Source of the DNA: Gammaproteobacteria bacterium
Lineage (GTDB): Bacteria > Pseudomonadota > Gammaproteobacteria > JAABTG01
Assembly (NCBI GenBank): GCA_017999615.1
Contig: JAGNLM010000004.1
Coordinates: 450-64,449, forward strand
DNA: 64,000 bases
Direction: 5' to 3'
Shown: piece after piece, positions 8,491 to 16,525 of the stretch
Position numbering within the stretch: the first letter of the stretch is position 1
Layout: each line of letters starts with the position of its first letter
The notes under the pieces: generated by a model
Databases searched by the model: none
Seen by the model: the letters and a program-made list of their open reading frames with translations, nothing else
What the model was told of the DNA's origin: nothing
Program-made: the position numbers and the translations under genes

Positions 8491-9244
8491 GTTGGCTGCT
8501 GGCTTGCCACGGAAACGCCCGCTTCTGCTCATCGAGTTGATAGGGCCCGCCGGATCGGGCAAGACCACGGCAGCAGAACCGCTGACTCATGACCTCCAAG
8601 CCCGGGGGCTTTCGGTGCTTTCCTGCGAGAACCTGCGCAGGGGAGATTTGAGGCGGGGCGGCCGGCACGTCCAGAAATCCAGTCCCTTGTATCGGGCAGC
8701 CCGTTTATTGAGGCTCGCTGCGACTCACTGCGTATTCACCACGTCCGTGTTCCTTGCGGGCATTCTTCTCGGTCCTCCTTATCGCAAGCGTGCCTACTAC
8801 GCCACCCGCGCCTGTGGGCAATTGGACTTCCTCACCCACCTCCGGCGTGAGGCGTCATTCGACGTCGTGCTGGTGGACGAGGGTATTGTGAACGTGCTCT
8901 GGTCCATGACGTTGGGGGCCCCGCGGTGGCGTGGGTCAGGGCTGCTCCGAACTGCTCTGGCTGCCTATGTGCGCGAATCGAATGCCAGGGGCATCGTAAT
9001 GACGGCCGATGCGGACCTACTTGCCGCTCGTGCGTTCTCGCGCACCGGATCCTCCCGTTTCTCCGTGCGCGCCGATCCAGTGCAACGCGCAGAGTTCCGC
9101 AGATGGCTTGCCTATCACGAAAAACTGGTCGAATTGCTACCAGATGGGTTCGTCGTGGCCCAAGTGGATGCCAATCGCGACCCCGAGAGTGTGCGGGTGG
9201 AATTGCTAGCTGAGACGGAAGGCCTGTTCGACGCGAAGGTCTGA
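8465..9244 (+). CDS. P-loop NTPase, possible small-molecule or lipid-linked kinase
   Basis: 259 aa. A Walker A loop GPAGSGKTTAAEPL sits near residues 28-41, after LLLIEL, and a Walker B-like VVLVDEG follows near residue 140. This layout resembles thymidylate-kinase-like or gluconate-kinase-like P-loop kinases, but I cannot name one. The ATG at 8465 overlaps the methyltransferase gene by 26 bases. A TTG or GTG a little later could be used instead. Like its two upstream neighbours it is more AT-rich than the island average. It ends convergent with the ABC transporter gene, 29 bases away, with no terminator visible. Confidence 0.62.
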   Translation: MSFNPAQGELAAGLPRKRPLLLIELIGPAGSGKTTAAEPLTHDLQARGLSVLSCENLRRGDLRRGGRHVQKSSPLYRAARLLRLAATHCVFTTSVFLAGILLGPPYRKRAYYATRACGQLDFLTHLRREASFDVVLVDEGIVNVLWSMTLGAPRWRGSGLLRTALAAYVRESNARGIVMTADADLLAARAFSRTGSSRFSVRADPVQRAEFRRWLAYHEKLVELLPDGFVVAQVDANRDPESVRVELLAETEGLFDAKV

Positions 9245-9273
9245 CTGTCGGCCTGCTGGGTCAGTGTTCATCC

Positions 9274-10995
9274 TTACGCAAGAGGTCGCGCTCCGGAAGC
9301 CGCGAATTGTCCCACGGGCATGGGTACCAACGCCCCGTCTTCCAACCTCACCACCCGGTCCGCGATCTCGGCCAGCCCCGTCTGGTGCGATACGGCCAGC
9401 ATCGTCACCTCGCCCCTCAACCGGGCCAGCGTCTCGCACAACGCCGCCTCGCTCGCAGGGTCCAGCGCGCTGGTCGCCTCGTCGAGGATCAGGAGCTTCG
9501 GGCGGCGGACCAGCGCCCGGGCAATGGAAATGCGCTGGCGCTGACCACCCGAGAGCATGCTGCCCCGCTCACCGACGGTCGTCTGCATCCCTTCCGGCAT
9601 CGCACTCACGAACTCCCACGCCCCGGCTGCGCGCAACGCTCGCTCCGCGTCGCCCTCGGTGAGGTCGGGGTCACCCAGGATGACGTTGTGCAGCACGCTC
9701 TCGTGCAGCAGCAGGGTCTCCTGGGGAACGTAGCCGATCATCCGGCGCCACGCCTGGAGGTTGCACTCGCCCAGGGCAACCCCGTCCAGCGTCAGTCGGC
9801 CGGACGTGGGCTCGAGCAGACCGGTCACCAGGTCGAGGATGGTCGTCTTCCCCGCACCCGAAGGCCCCACGATCGTGGTGAAGGAGCTCGCTGGAAGCCT
9901 CAGGGTCAGGCCGCGCAGGATGGGCCGGTCGCCGAACGCGAAGTGCACGTCCTCGAGGGCCAGTTCGCGCTCGAACACCGGTGTACAGCCGTGGGGCTCG
10001 GCCTCAGGCGACCCCTCCGCTCGGTCGATGGTGCCCCGCAGCGACCAGTAGGCGCTCTCGTTGACCGACATCTTCTGATATTCGTGCTGCAGCTTGCCCG
10101 CGAGCTTCAGCACCCGCAGCAGGAGCAGCATCAGGACCACGACGCTCGCGAGAGGCAGGCCCCAGACGTTCACCACCAGGTAGGCGGCGCCAGCGACGAA
10201 GGCGATAGCCACGGGCTCGTGGATCGCCCGCAGGCCCTCGACGCTCAGGACCTCCTTGCGCATCGCCTTGTTCATGCGTCGCGTCTCCGCCTCCAGCACC
10301 ACGTTGGCCCCGCCCGCGAGCCCCATGGTCTTGAGCGCCTTCACCGACTGCAGCGTGTCCGCCATGCGCCGCAACAGCGACACGAGCACGTCCGTCTGCC
10401 GGCGCCCGGCGCGGCGGGCCTTGCGCACCAGCCGCCCCAGGGAGAGCGTGATGGCCGCCCCCCCCAGCACCGCCGCGAGCGTGGCCTGCCAGGACACGAA
10501 GAGGGCAGCGACCGTGTACACCAACGTCTCGACGGCGTGCGCGAGCGCCCGTGCGCCGCTCAGATAGGCGTTGGATGCGCGCACCGTCTCCGTGGCCATC
10601 GCGTTGGCGAGCGAGCCCACCGGCTGATGCAGGAAGAACTCCCAGCGGGCGCGCAGCAAGGCACGCAGCAGCCGCAGGCGCAGGTCGGTGCCGATCTGCG
10701 CCACCGTGTACCCGACGTGGCGATTGGCCAGCAGCACCATCGCGGCCTTCAGGCTGACGCCGACGACGATGATCAGCAGCAGCGGCCCGAGGGATGGGTC
10801 GATGCCGAGGCCGTGGAGGAACTTCCCCAACCCACGCTCGCTCTGCCCCCCACTCTCGGCGTTGGCCGCAAGGTCCAGGATGGGGAACAGCGCCGACAGG
10901 CTGATCCCCTCGAACACACCCGCCACCAGAAGGGCGACCAGGGTGACCAGCGTGCGCCGGGGGTAGGCCCGGGCGATCTCACGGAGGAATCTCAT
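9274..10995 (-). CDS. ABC exporter, fused membrane and ATPase domains (MsbA-like)
   Basis: 573 aa half-transporter. The N-terminal ~310 residues hold about six hydrophobic helices (LVALLVAGVFEGISLSALFPIL is the first). The ATPase domain follows with Walker A GPSGAGKTT, the signature LSGGQRQRISIARAL and Walker B LLILDEATSALD. The last residues contain the His switch (LAVSHQTGLAE). This is the architecture of exporters of lipids, peptides or drugs. It lies 15 bases downstream of the Spt-like gene on the same strand, so it is probably in its operon. Flipping a sphingolipid or glycolipid product is a reasonable guess but unproven. Confidence 0.85.
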   Translation of the reverse strand: MRFLREIARAYPRRTLVTLVALLVAGVFEGISLSALFPILDLAANAESGGQSERGLGKFLHGLGIDPSLGPLLLIIVVGVSLKAAMVLLANRHVGYTVAQIGTDLRLRLLRALLRARWEFFLHQPVGSLANAMATETVRASNAYLSGARALAHAVETLVYTVAALFVSWQATLAAVLGGAAITLSLGRLVRKARRAGRRQTDVLVSLLRRMADTLQSVKALKTMGLAGGANVVLEAETRRMNKAMRKEVLSVEGLRAIHEPVAIAFVAGAAYLVVNVWGLPLASVVVLMLLLLRVLKLAGKLQHEYQKMSVNESAYWSLRGTIDRAEGSPEAEPHGCTPVFERELALEDVHFAFGDRPILRGLTLRLPASSFTTIVGPSGAGKTTILDLVTGLLEPTSGRLTLDGVALGECNLQAWRRMIGYVPQETLLLHESVLHNVILGDPDLTEGDAERALRAAGAWEFVSAMPEGMQTTVGERGSMLSGGQRQRISIARALVRRPKLLILDEATSALDPASEAALCETLARLRGEVTMLAVSHQTGLAEIADRVVRLEDGALVPMPVGQFAASGARPLA

Positions 10996-11010
10996 GGTGG
11001 CCGGGTGGGT

Positions 11011-12219
11011 CTAGGGAGCCCCCGTCCCCCCCGCCTCCCCCGCGATCGGCCGCAGGGCGAGGAAGGCCGCGAGGATGGCGTCGACCTGCTCCGGCGTGTG
11101 GGCCGCGCTCAGGCTGCAGCGCAGCAGGCAGGCCCCCGAGGGCGTGGCGGGCGGAAGGATCAGGTTGACGTAGACACCGCGCGCCAGCAGGTCGTGCCAC
11201 CAGACCAGCGCCTGCTCCTGGCTTCCCACCTCCACCGCCACCACCGGGCTCGGCTGGGGCCCCAGCCGGAAACCGGCGCCCGCGAGCCCGTCGTAGAGGT
11301 GATGGACGTTGCGCCAGAGGTGCTCGCGCAGTTCCTCGCGCTCGCGCAGGATGCGCAGGGCGACGCGGGTCGAGGCGATGACCGAGGGCGCGGGCGAGGC
11401 GGTGAAGATGTAGGAGCGCACCGCGTTGCGCATCAGGTCGAGCTCCGGGTGGCGGCTGACGCAGAACCCCCCGACCGAGCCGAGGCTCTTGCTGAAGGTG
11501 CCGACCACGAGGTCGACGTCGTCCTCCACGCCTGCCTCCTGGCAGAGGCCCCGCCCGGTCGCCCCGAGCACGCCAAGCGAGTGCGCCTCGTCCACGAGCA
11601 GACAGCCTCCCAGCTCCCGCTTGACCGCCGCCATCTCGGCGAGCGGGGCGCGGTCGCCGAGCATGCTGTAGATGCCCTCCACCACGATGAGGGTGCGCTC
11701 CGCCCTCTCGCCCAGCCGGCGCAAGCGCTTCTCGAGGTCGGCCGCCTCGTTGTGCCGGAAACGGACCACGTCGGCCCCGCTCAGGCGCGTGCCCTCGTAG
11801 ATGCTCGCGTGGCAGTCGGCGTCGAGGAGGATCGTGTCGCCCTGTCCTGCCAGGGTGCTGACGACCCCCATCGTCGCCAGGAAGCCGGTGGAGAACACGA
11901 CGGCGGAGGGTACCCCGTAGAATTCCGCGAGCTCGCGCTCGAGCGCCAGGTGGCTGCCATACGTGCCGTTCGCCATGCGCGAGCCGGTGGTTCCGGTGCC
12001 CTGCTCCGCCACGGCCCGCTGGGCGGCCTCGATGCATTCGCGCTCGAAGGTCAATCCGAGGTAGTTGTTGGTGCCGGCCAGGATCACCCGCCGGCCCTCG
12101 ATGAGGCCCTCGGTGGCCGAGACGATCCGCTCGGTCACCACGCCGATGGGCAGGGTACCGAACGCCGCGAGCTGGGCCCGGGTGGCCGCGAGCGGCTGGA
12201 ATTTCTCGAATAGCTTCAT
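11011..12219 (-). CDS. spt: Serine palmitoyltransferase-like alpha-oxoamine synthase
   Basis: 402 aa PLP enzyme of the alpha-oxoamine synthase family (AONS, KBL, HemA, SPT). Conserved residues: GTGTTGSRMANGTYGSH at 74-90, VDEAHSLGVLG with Asp210 and His213, and TFSKSLGSVGG with the Schiff-base Lys244. Alone, sequence cannot separate SPT from BioF. No other biotin genes are nearby, while the neighbourhood is acyl-ligase, ACP, reductase and lipid kinase, so serine palmitoyltransferase (first step of ceramide synthesis) is favoured. The ATG at 12219 has GAAGGGG about 10 bases upstream. The gene is divergent from the LptF-like gene and precedes the ABC exporter. Confidence 0.7.
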   Translation of the reverse strand: MKLFEKFQPLAATRAQLAAFGTLPIGVVTERIVSATEGLIEGRRVILAGTNNYLGLTFERECIEAAQRAVAEQGTGTTGSRMANGTYGSHLALERELAEFYGVPSAVVFSTGFLATMGVVSTLAGQGDTILLDADCHASIYEGTRLSGADVVRFRHNEAADLEKRLRRLGERAERTLIVVEGIYSMLGDRAPLAEMAAVKRELGGCLLVDEAHSLGVLGATGRGLCQEAGVEDDVDLVVGTFSKSLGSVGGFCVSRHPELDLMRNAVRSYIFTASPAPSVIASTRVALRILREREELREHLWRNVHHLYDGLAGAGFRLGPQPSPVVAVEVGSQEQALVWWHDLLARGVYVNLILPPATPSGACLLRCSLSAAHTPEQVDAILAAFLALRPIAGEAGGTGAP

Positions 12220-12297
12220 GGCAGGGGCCCCTTCACCGCGTCGGTGGCGGTAGCATACCGTATCCCTGACACCCCACCACGTACTCCTGAGCCTGCG

Positions 12298-13395
12298 TTG
12301 ATCGCGACCCGGTACATCGCCCGCGAGATCTATCAGCCCTTCCTGGCGGTGGTGACGGTGCTGCTGGTGGTCTTCGCCGTGTACACCACGGCCATCGTCC
12401 TGAACGACGTGGTGGCGGGCGCGCTTCCCGCCCACGTCGTCCTGCGCCTGGTGCTGATCAAGTCGCTCATCGCGCTGGAGGTCCTGCTGCCCGTGGCGTT
12501 CTACTTCAGCGCCGTCATCGGGCTGGGGCGCCTGCACGCCAGCTCGGAGATGCTGGCGCTCGCCGCCTGCGGGATGGGGGAGCCCCGGGTACTCAGGACC
12601 GTCCTGCTACCCGCCTTCGCCGTCGCCTTGCTGTCAGCCGTACTCTCGGTGAGCGTGCGGCCCTGGGCCTTCCAGCAACTCTATGTGCTGAGGGCCGTGG
12701 CCGACGCCGAGTTCGACATCGAGGACCTGGAGGCAAAGCAACTCTTCGTCAGCCCGGACTCGCGCTATGCCGTCTATGCGGTGTCGGTGGACCACGCGGC
12801 GCGCAGCGCCCACGACGTGGTCGCCCAGATGCGCAACGGGGAACGGCTGCTCGTGATCGAGGCCGAGAGCCTCCATCAACCTCCGCAGCGTCTCGAGGAC
12901 AGCCCGGTCTTCGAATTCTCGCGGGGCCGGGCCTTCCGCATCGACCGCCGGGGGACGCGCGACACGACGATGGACTTCGGGGTGCTGACGGTGCGGCTCG
13001 AGGCACCGGAACCCCCGGAGATCGGCTACAAGATCAAGATGCAGAGCACGGCGGCCCTGAGTCACGCCACGGCAGGCAAAGGACTCGCGGAGTTCCAGTG
13101 GCGCCTCTCCACGCCGGTGTTGACGCTCCTCCTCGCCGCGCTCTCGGTACCCCTCAGCCGCGCACCCCCGCGCCGAGGCCGGTTCCTTGGCCTGGTGATC
13201 GCGATGCTCGCCTTTGCCCTCTTCTACGCCCTGCTCCTCAGCGCCAAGAACCTGGTCCACGACCGGCTGGTGGGCCCGGTGCCCGGCCTGTGGTGGCCCA
13301 TCGCGCTCCTCGCGCTGACGGTCCTCGCCCTGCTAGCCTGGCCCTGGGTCCGGCGCCGCTGGCACCCGCGATCTGCCTCACCCGCCTATGGCTGA
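12298..13395 (+). CDS. LptF-like permease
   Basis: 365 aa, LptF/LptG (YjgP/YjgQ) family. It has N-terminal membrane helices starting at IATRYIAREIYQPFLAVVTVLLVVFAVY, a periplasmic beta-rich domain in the middle (about residues 130-260) and C-terminal helices from LSTPVLTLLLAALSVPL. In the Lpt machine such pairs extract lipid A from the inner membrane. A TTG start at 12298 is chosen because it gives the usual LptF opening (MIxxRYIxREI); a GTG at 12244 is the alternative. It overlaps the next gene by eight bases. Adjacent spt suggests it may extract a sphingolipid rather than LPS, but it could be the organism's general lptF. Confidence 0.8.
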   Translation: MIATRYIAREIYQPFLAVVTVLLVVFAVYTTAIVLNDVVAGALPAHVVLRLVLIKSLIALEVLLPVAFYFSAVIGLGRLHASSEMLALAACGMGEPRVLRTVLLPAFAVALLSAVLSVSVRPWAFQQLYVLRAVADAEFDIEDLEAKQLFVSPDSRYAVYAVSVDHAARSAHDVVAQMRNGERLLVIEAESLHQPPQRLEDSPVFEFSRGRAFRIDRRGTRDTTMDFGVLTVRLEAPEPPEIGYKIKMQSTAALSHATAGKGLAEFQWRLSTPVLTLLLAALSVPLSRAPPRRGRFLGLVIAMLAFALFYALLLSAKNLVHDRLVGPVPGLWWPIALLALTVLALLAWPWVRRRWHPRSASPAYG

Positions 13396-14485
13396 CGGGC
13401 GCGGGTCCACGCCGCGCGTCACTCTGATCGACCGCTACGTCGGCCGTACGGTCCTCGGCGCCCTCGTGCTCGTGCTGCTCGCGCTCCTCCCGCTGTTCAC
13501 CATCCTCGACCTGGTCCAGCAGCTCGACGAGGTGGGCAAGGGCAACTACGGCTTTCTCGACGCGGTTCGCTACGAGCTGATGGTGCTCCCGCGCCGGGCG
13601 CTCGACCTGCTGCCGTTCCTCGTCCTCACGTCCACCACCATCGGGCTCGCGATCCTCTCTCACTTCGGCGAAACCATGGCCATGCGCTCCTGCGGCGTCT
13701 CGCGGCGCCGGCTCGGGCTCGCGGTGGTCAAGGTCGGGCTCGCGCTGATGGTGCTGGCAGCCCTCTCCGACGAATTCGTCGCCTCGCCCCTGAATCGGCA
13801 GGCCACCCGGGAGCGGGCCGTTGCGCTGGAGGGTCGGGAGGTGCTGCTCAGCGAGGACGGCTTCTGGATGCACGCCGGCTCCCGGTTCGTCAGCATCGGC
13901 CAGGTGCTCCACGGCCGCCTGCCCCAGGAGATCGACATTCTCGAGGAGGCCGAGGACGGCCACCTGCAGCGATTCGTCCACGCGCGCGAGGCCGACATCG
14001 CGAACCCCAGGTGCTGGCTGCTGCGGGACGTCATGGTCAAGCACCTCGGCCCGGGGGCGCCCCTCTCCGAACGGATGGAGGAGCTCCCGTGGGACTCCTA
14101 CCTGTCGCTGAAGCAGGTCGAGATGCTGCAGCTGGAGCCCCATGTGATGTCGCCGGCGCAGCTCTTCGGCTATGCGAGGTATCTGGAAAAGACCGGTCAG
14201 AACCCGGCCCGTTACGAGATGGCGTTCTGGCAGAGGGCCACCTTGCCGCTCGTGACCAGCGCCATGGTCCTGCTCGCCCTGCCCGCGGGCTTCGGCCGGC
14301 CTCGGTCGTCGGACACCGGCAAGCTTGTCCTGTTGGCGGTTGCCGTGGGTCTGGCCTTCCAGGTCGTCAGCCAGCTCGCGGCAAACGCCGGGCTGGTGTT
14401 CTCCATCCCGGCGCCGGTGGTGACCCTCGGGCCGCTGCTGCTCGTCTTCGCGGGGGCCTTCTGGCTGTTGCGCAGGGCCGGCTGA
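13388..14485 (+). CDS. LptG-like permease
   Basis: 365 aa partner of the LptF-like protein, YjgP/YjgQ family. It opens with TLIDRYVGRTVLGALVLVLLALLPLFTILDLVQQLDEV, the usual LptG start. A periplasmic domain follows (about residues 120-255) and final helices (LPLVTSAMVLLALPAGFG; VGLAFQVVSQLAANAGLVF). It overlaps the LptF-like stop by eight bases, so the pair is coupled. LptB, LptC and LptA are not nearby. It is convergent with the Tam41-like gene across a 35-base gap that carries a tRNA-like sequence. Confidence 0.82.
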   Translation: MADGRGSTPRVTLIDRYVGRTVLGALVLVLLALLPLFTILDLVQQLDEVGKGNYGFLDAVRYELMVLPRRALDLLPFLVLTSTTIGLAILSHFGETMAMRSCGVSRRRLGLAVVKVGLALMVLAALSDEFVASPLNRQATRERAVALEGREVLLSEDGFWMHAGSRFVSIGQVLHGRLPQEIDILEEAEDGHLQRFVHAREADIANPRCWLLRDVMVKHLGPGAPLSERMEELPWDSYLSLKQVEMLQLEPHVMSPAQLFGYARYLEKTGQNPARYEMAFWQRATLPLVTSAMVLLALPAGFGRPRSSDTGKLVLLAVAVGLAFQVVSQLAANAGLVFSIPAPVVTLGPLLLVFAGAFWLLRRAG

Positions 14486-14520
14486 ATCGGGAGGGCGCTC
14501 CCCCACCCGCTGAGCTACCC

Positions 14521-15531
14521 CTACCGGAAGGCACCGCGCCGATACAGGCGCCAGGCGAGCCCCCAACCGTAGATCAGCGGGTGACGGCGCTCGCGCTCCG
14601 AGGCCTCGACCCGCACGCCCGAGTGGCGCTCGAGCTTCCATAGGAGGTAGTCGACCCCACCCTGGAAGGTGAATGCCGACTTCGCAAGGCGCAGCGCCGA
14701 CAGGGTCTTGCCCTGGACCCGCCGCGCGGACCAGGCCAGCCGGCTCCGCCGCCGGGTCCGCGGCGGTATGCTGGCCTCGTGCAGGGGAATGCTGGCCTCG
14801 CCCATCGAGCCCCCCTCTCCGGCGACGCTGCGCACGGGCCAGGCCAGCACGCCCAGGGCGGGCGCGGTGACCTCCCGGTAATACTCCGGGTCGCTCTCGA
14901 CGATCAGGGCACTGCGCTGGCTCTTCTCGGCCCGCAGCTCCGTGGCGTAGCTGAGGGCGAGTGCCCGTTCCCAGAGGTCCGCCTCCGTGAAGCGCTCGGG
15001 CAACGCCGGCAGGGCCCGCCAGAGCAGGGTGACCACCGCCTGCCCCAGGGCCTGCAGGAGCTCTCCCCTCACCCGCTCGTCCGCAGCGTAGAGGATCGCC
15101 GTCGGCTGGGCCAACCGGCCCCACAGGTACGACTGGAACCAGCGTGCGGAAGTCCCCCGGAGCAGGTGGCGCATGGAGAACACGGCGTACTTGCACCGCA
15201 CCCGCCCGGCCGGGACTGGCACTTCGAGGTAGAACACGTTCGGGGGCAGCAGCGCGTTCGCGAGGGCCGTGAGGGGATCGCGGTACGCCGAGCGGTAGCG
15301 GTCCACCACCACGTACAGGTCCACGAGCCCGTCCAGGGCGTTGCCCGAGCGCAGGCAGGAGCCGTAGAAGAGGATGCCGCGCAGCGCCGGGCCATACCTG
15401 CGCCGAAGCGCCTCGCGCAGGGCACCGAGCTCCGTCCCGGGCACGTGGCGCGAGGCCAGCCGAACGAGCGCGGCGACGAGGCCCGTTCCCGGCGCCGGCG
15501 GGCTAGAAGCGGAGGAAAGCGACCCTTCCAC
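14521..15531 (-). CDS. Tam41-like nucleotidyltransferase (putative CDP-lipid synthase)
   Basis: 336 aa. Residues 54-77 hold a polymerase-beta-type active site: FYGSCLRSG (G57-S58) followed by Asp71 and Asp77. Further on, Lys114 in KYAVFS and SYLWGRLAQP at 134-143 match the segments that mark the Tam41 family, the mitochondrial CDP-diacylglycerol synthases. This is my reading by eye. In the family the reaction is CTP + phosphatidic acid giving CDP-diacylglycerol. Here the gene follows a lipid kinase and a CDP-alcohol phosphotransferase in one operon, so a ceramide phosphate could be the acceptor instead. The start is GTG at 15531, overlapping the kinase gene by 29 bases. Protein class is likely; substrate is inferred. 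Confidence 0.6.
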   Translation of the reverse strand: MEGSLSSASSPPAPGTGLVAALVRLASRHVPGTELGALREALRRRYGPALRGILFYGSCLRSGNALDGLVDLYVVVDRYRSAYRDPLTALANALLPPNVFYLEVPVPAGRVRCKYAVFSMRHLLRGTSARWFQSYLWGRLAQPTAILYAADERVRGELLQALGQAVVTLLWRALPALPERFTEADLWERALALSYATELRAEKSQRSALIVESDPEYYREVTAPALGVLAWPVRSVAGEGGSMGEASIPLHEASIPPRTRRRSRLAWSARRVQGKTLSALRLAKSAFTFQGGVDYLLWKLERHSGVRVEASERERRHPLIYGWGLAWRLYRRGAFR

Positions 15532-16510
15532 CCACCGACACCCGCACCGGTCCCGCCTTCCGCGACGCCTGGTAGACCTCCCCGTCCACGGTCACGGGAC
15601 CGTCCATCTCCAGGCTGAGACTGTCGAGCTTCCCGCTGTGGTAACCGTGCTCCGGCGTGGCGAACCGCCCTGCACGCCCCCAGAAGAGAGGGAGCAGCGT
15701 GCGCGCCGCGTGGCCAGCACGCGCCCTCAGCCGGCTGTGGTAGAAGGCACCCTCGGCGTCTCCCCAGTAGGGGCGAAGCCCTGCGAACAGTCGCTCGAGC
15801 GAACTGGCCAGCACCAGGAGATAATCCTGTTCCTGGTCTTCCTCCTCGCCGCCCGCCTGTTCCCTGGCCACGCGTCCCGCGACCGTCATCGGCCGGGGCG
15901 AGGCGTACCGCTCGTCACCGCGGGCCATCGCCCAGAGAACCCGCAGGGTGCAGAGGGCCGGGGCAAGGCTGTCCCGCAGACCCCGGCTGTGAACCCTCCG
16001 GTGGCAGAACTCGATCCCCCGGACGATGGCGCCGGTCCCGAAGAACATCCCGAACTGGGCTGGGCCCTCGGGGCTCACGTCGACCCGGAGCACGGGCCGC
16101 TCGACGAGCGTGCCCTCCAGCTCGCCCGACGGGTCCAGGAGCCGGCGCAGCGACGGCAGCAGGGCCTCCCTCGACCCGACGTCTCCCGCCGTCATGTTGG
16201 TCGTACCCCCGCGCAGCAGTACGAGCAGGGGCAGCCGGGGAAACGGCCCCTCGAGCAGGAGCGTGGTGAGCACTGCCGCCACGGTCCCGTCGCCGCCGTT
16301 GACCACAAGCAGGTCCGGCGGGTCGGCTCGCATCTCCCTCAGCGCCTCGGAGACGGCCCGCTGGCCCCGGGCCTCCCGGTACACGACGCCCGATCGCGCC
16401 GACAGCAGCGCCCGCACCTCTGCCAGGTGTCGACGGTTACGGCCGCTCTCGGGATTGGTGACGCAGGCGAGGCGCAGCGGCCGGCGCAGTCGGATGGGCT
16501 GGTCGGCCAC
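15503..16510 (-). CDS. Diacylglycerol/ceramide kinase-like lipid kinase
   Basis: 335 aa with a DAGK catalytic domain. The NGGDGT motif at residues 71-76 after LLVV binds ATP, and the C-terminal beta sandwich ends with a TVDGE-like segment (MDGPVTVDGEVYQ). Members phosphorylate lipid alcohols, diacylglycerol or ceramide. The ceramide kinase CpgB of Caulobacter is of this type by recollection. The start is GTG at 16510, 15 bases after the CDP-alcohol phosphotransferase stop. Between spt-associated genes, ceramide is the favoured substrate but diacylglycerol or undecaprenol cannot be excluded. Confidence 0.7.
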   Translation of the reverse strand: MADQPIRLRRPLRLACVTNPESGRNRRHLAEVRALLSARSGVVYREARGQRAVSEALREMRADPPDLLVVNGGDGTVAAVLTTLLLEGPFPRLPLLVLLRGGTTNMTAGDVGSREALLPSLRRLLDPSGELEGTLVERPVLRVDVSPEGPAQFGMFFGTGAIVRGIEFCHRRVHSRGLRDSLAPALCTLRVLWAMARGDERYASPRPMTVAGRVAREQAGGEEEDQEQDYLLVLASSLERLFAGLRPYWGDAEGAFYHSRLRARAGHAARTLLPLFWGRAGRFATPEHGYHSGKLDSLSLEMDGPVTVDGEVYQASRKAGPVRVSVGGRVAFLRF

Positions 16511-16525
16511 GGCCGGGCGGCGGCG

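Noticed and set aside
11011-12219. BioF (8-amino-7-oxononanoate synthase)
   Set aside because: The family residues fit BioF as well, but no other biotin genes are near and the ceramide genes are, so SPT was preferred at reduced confidence.
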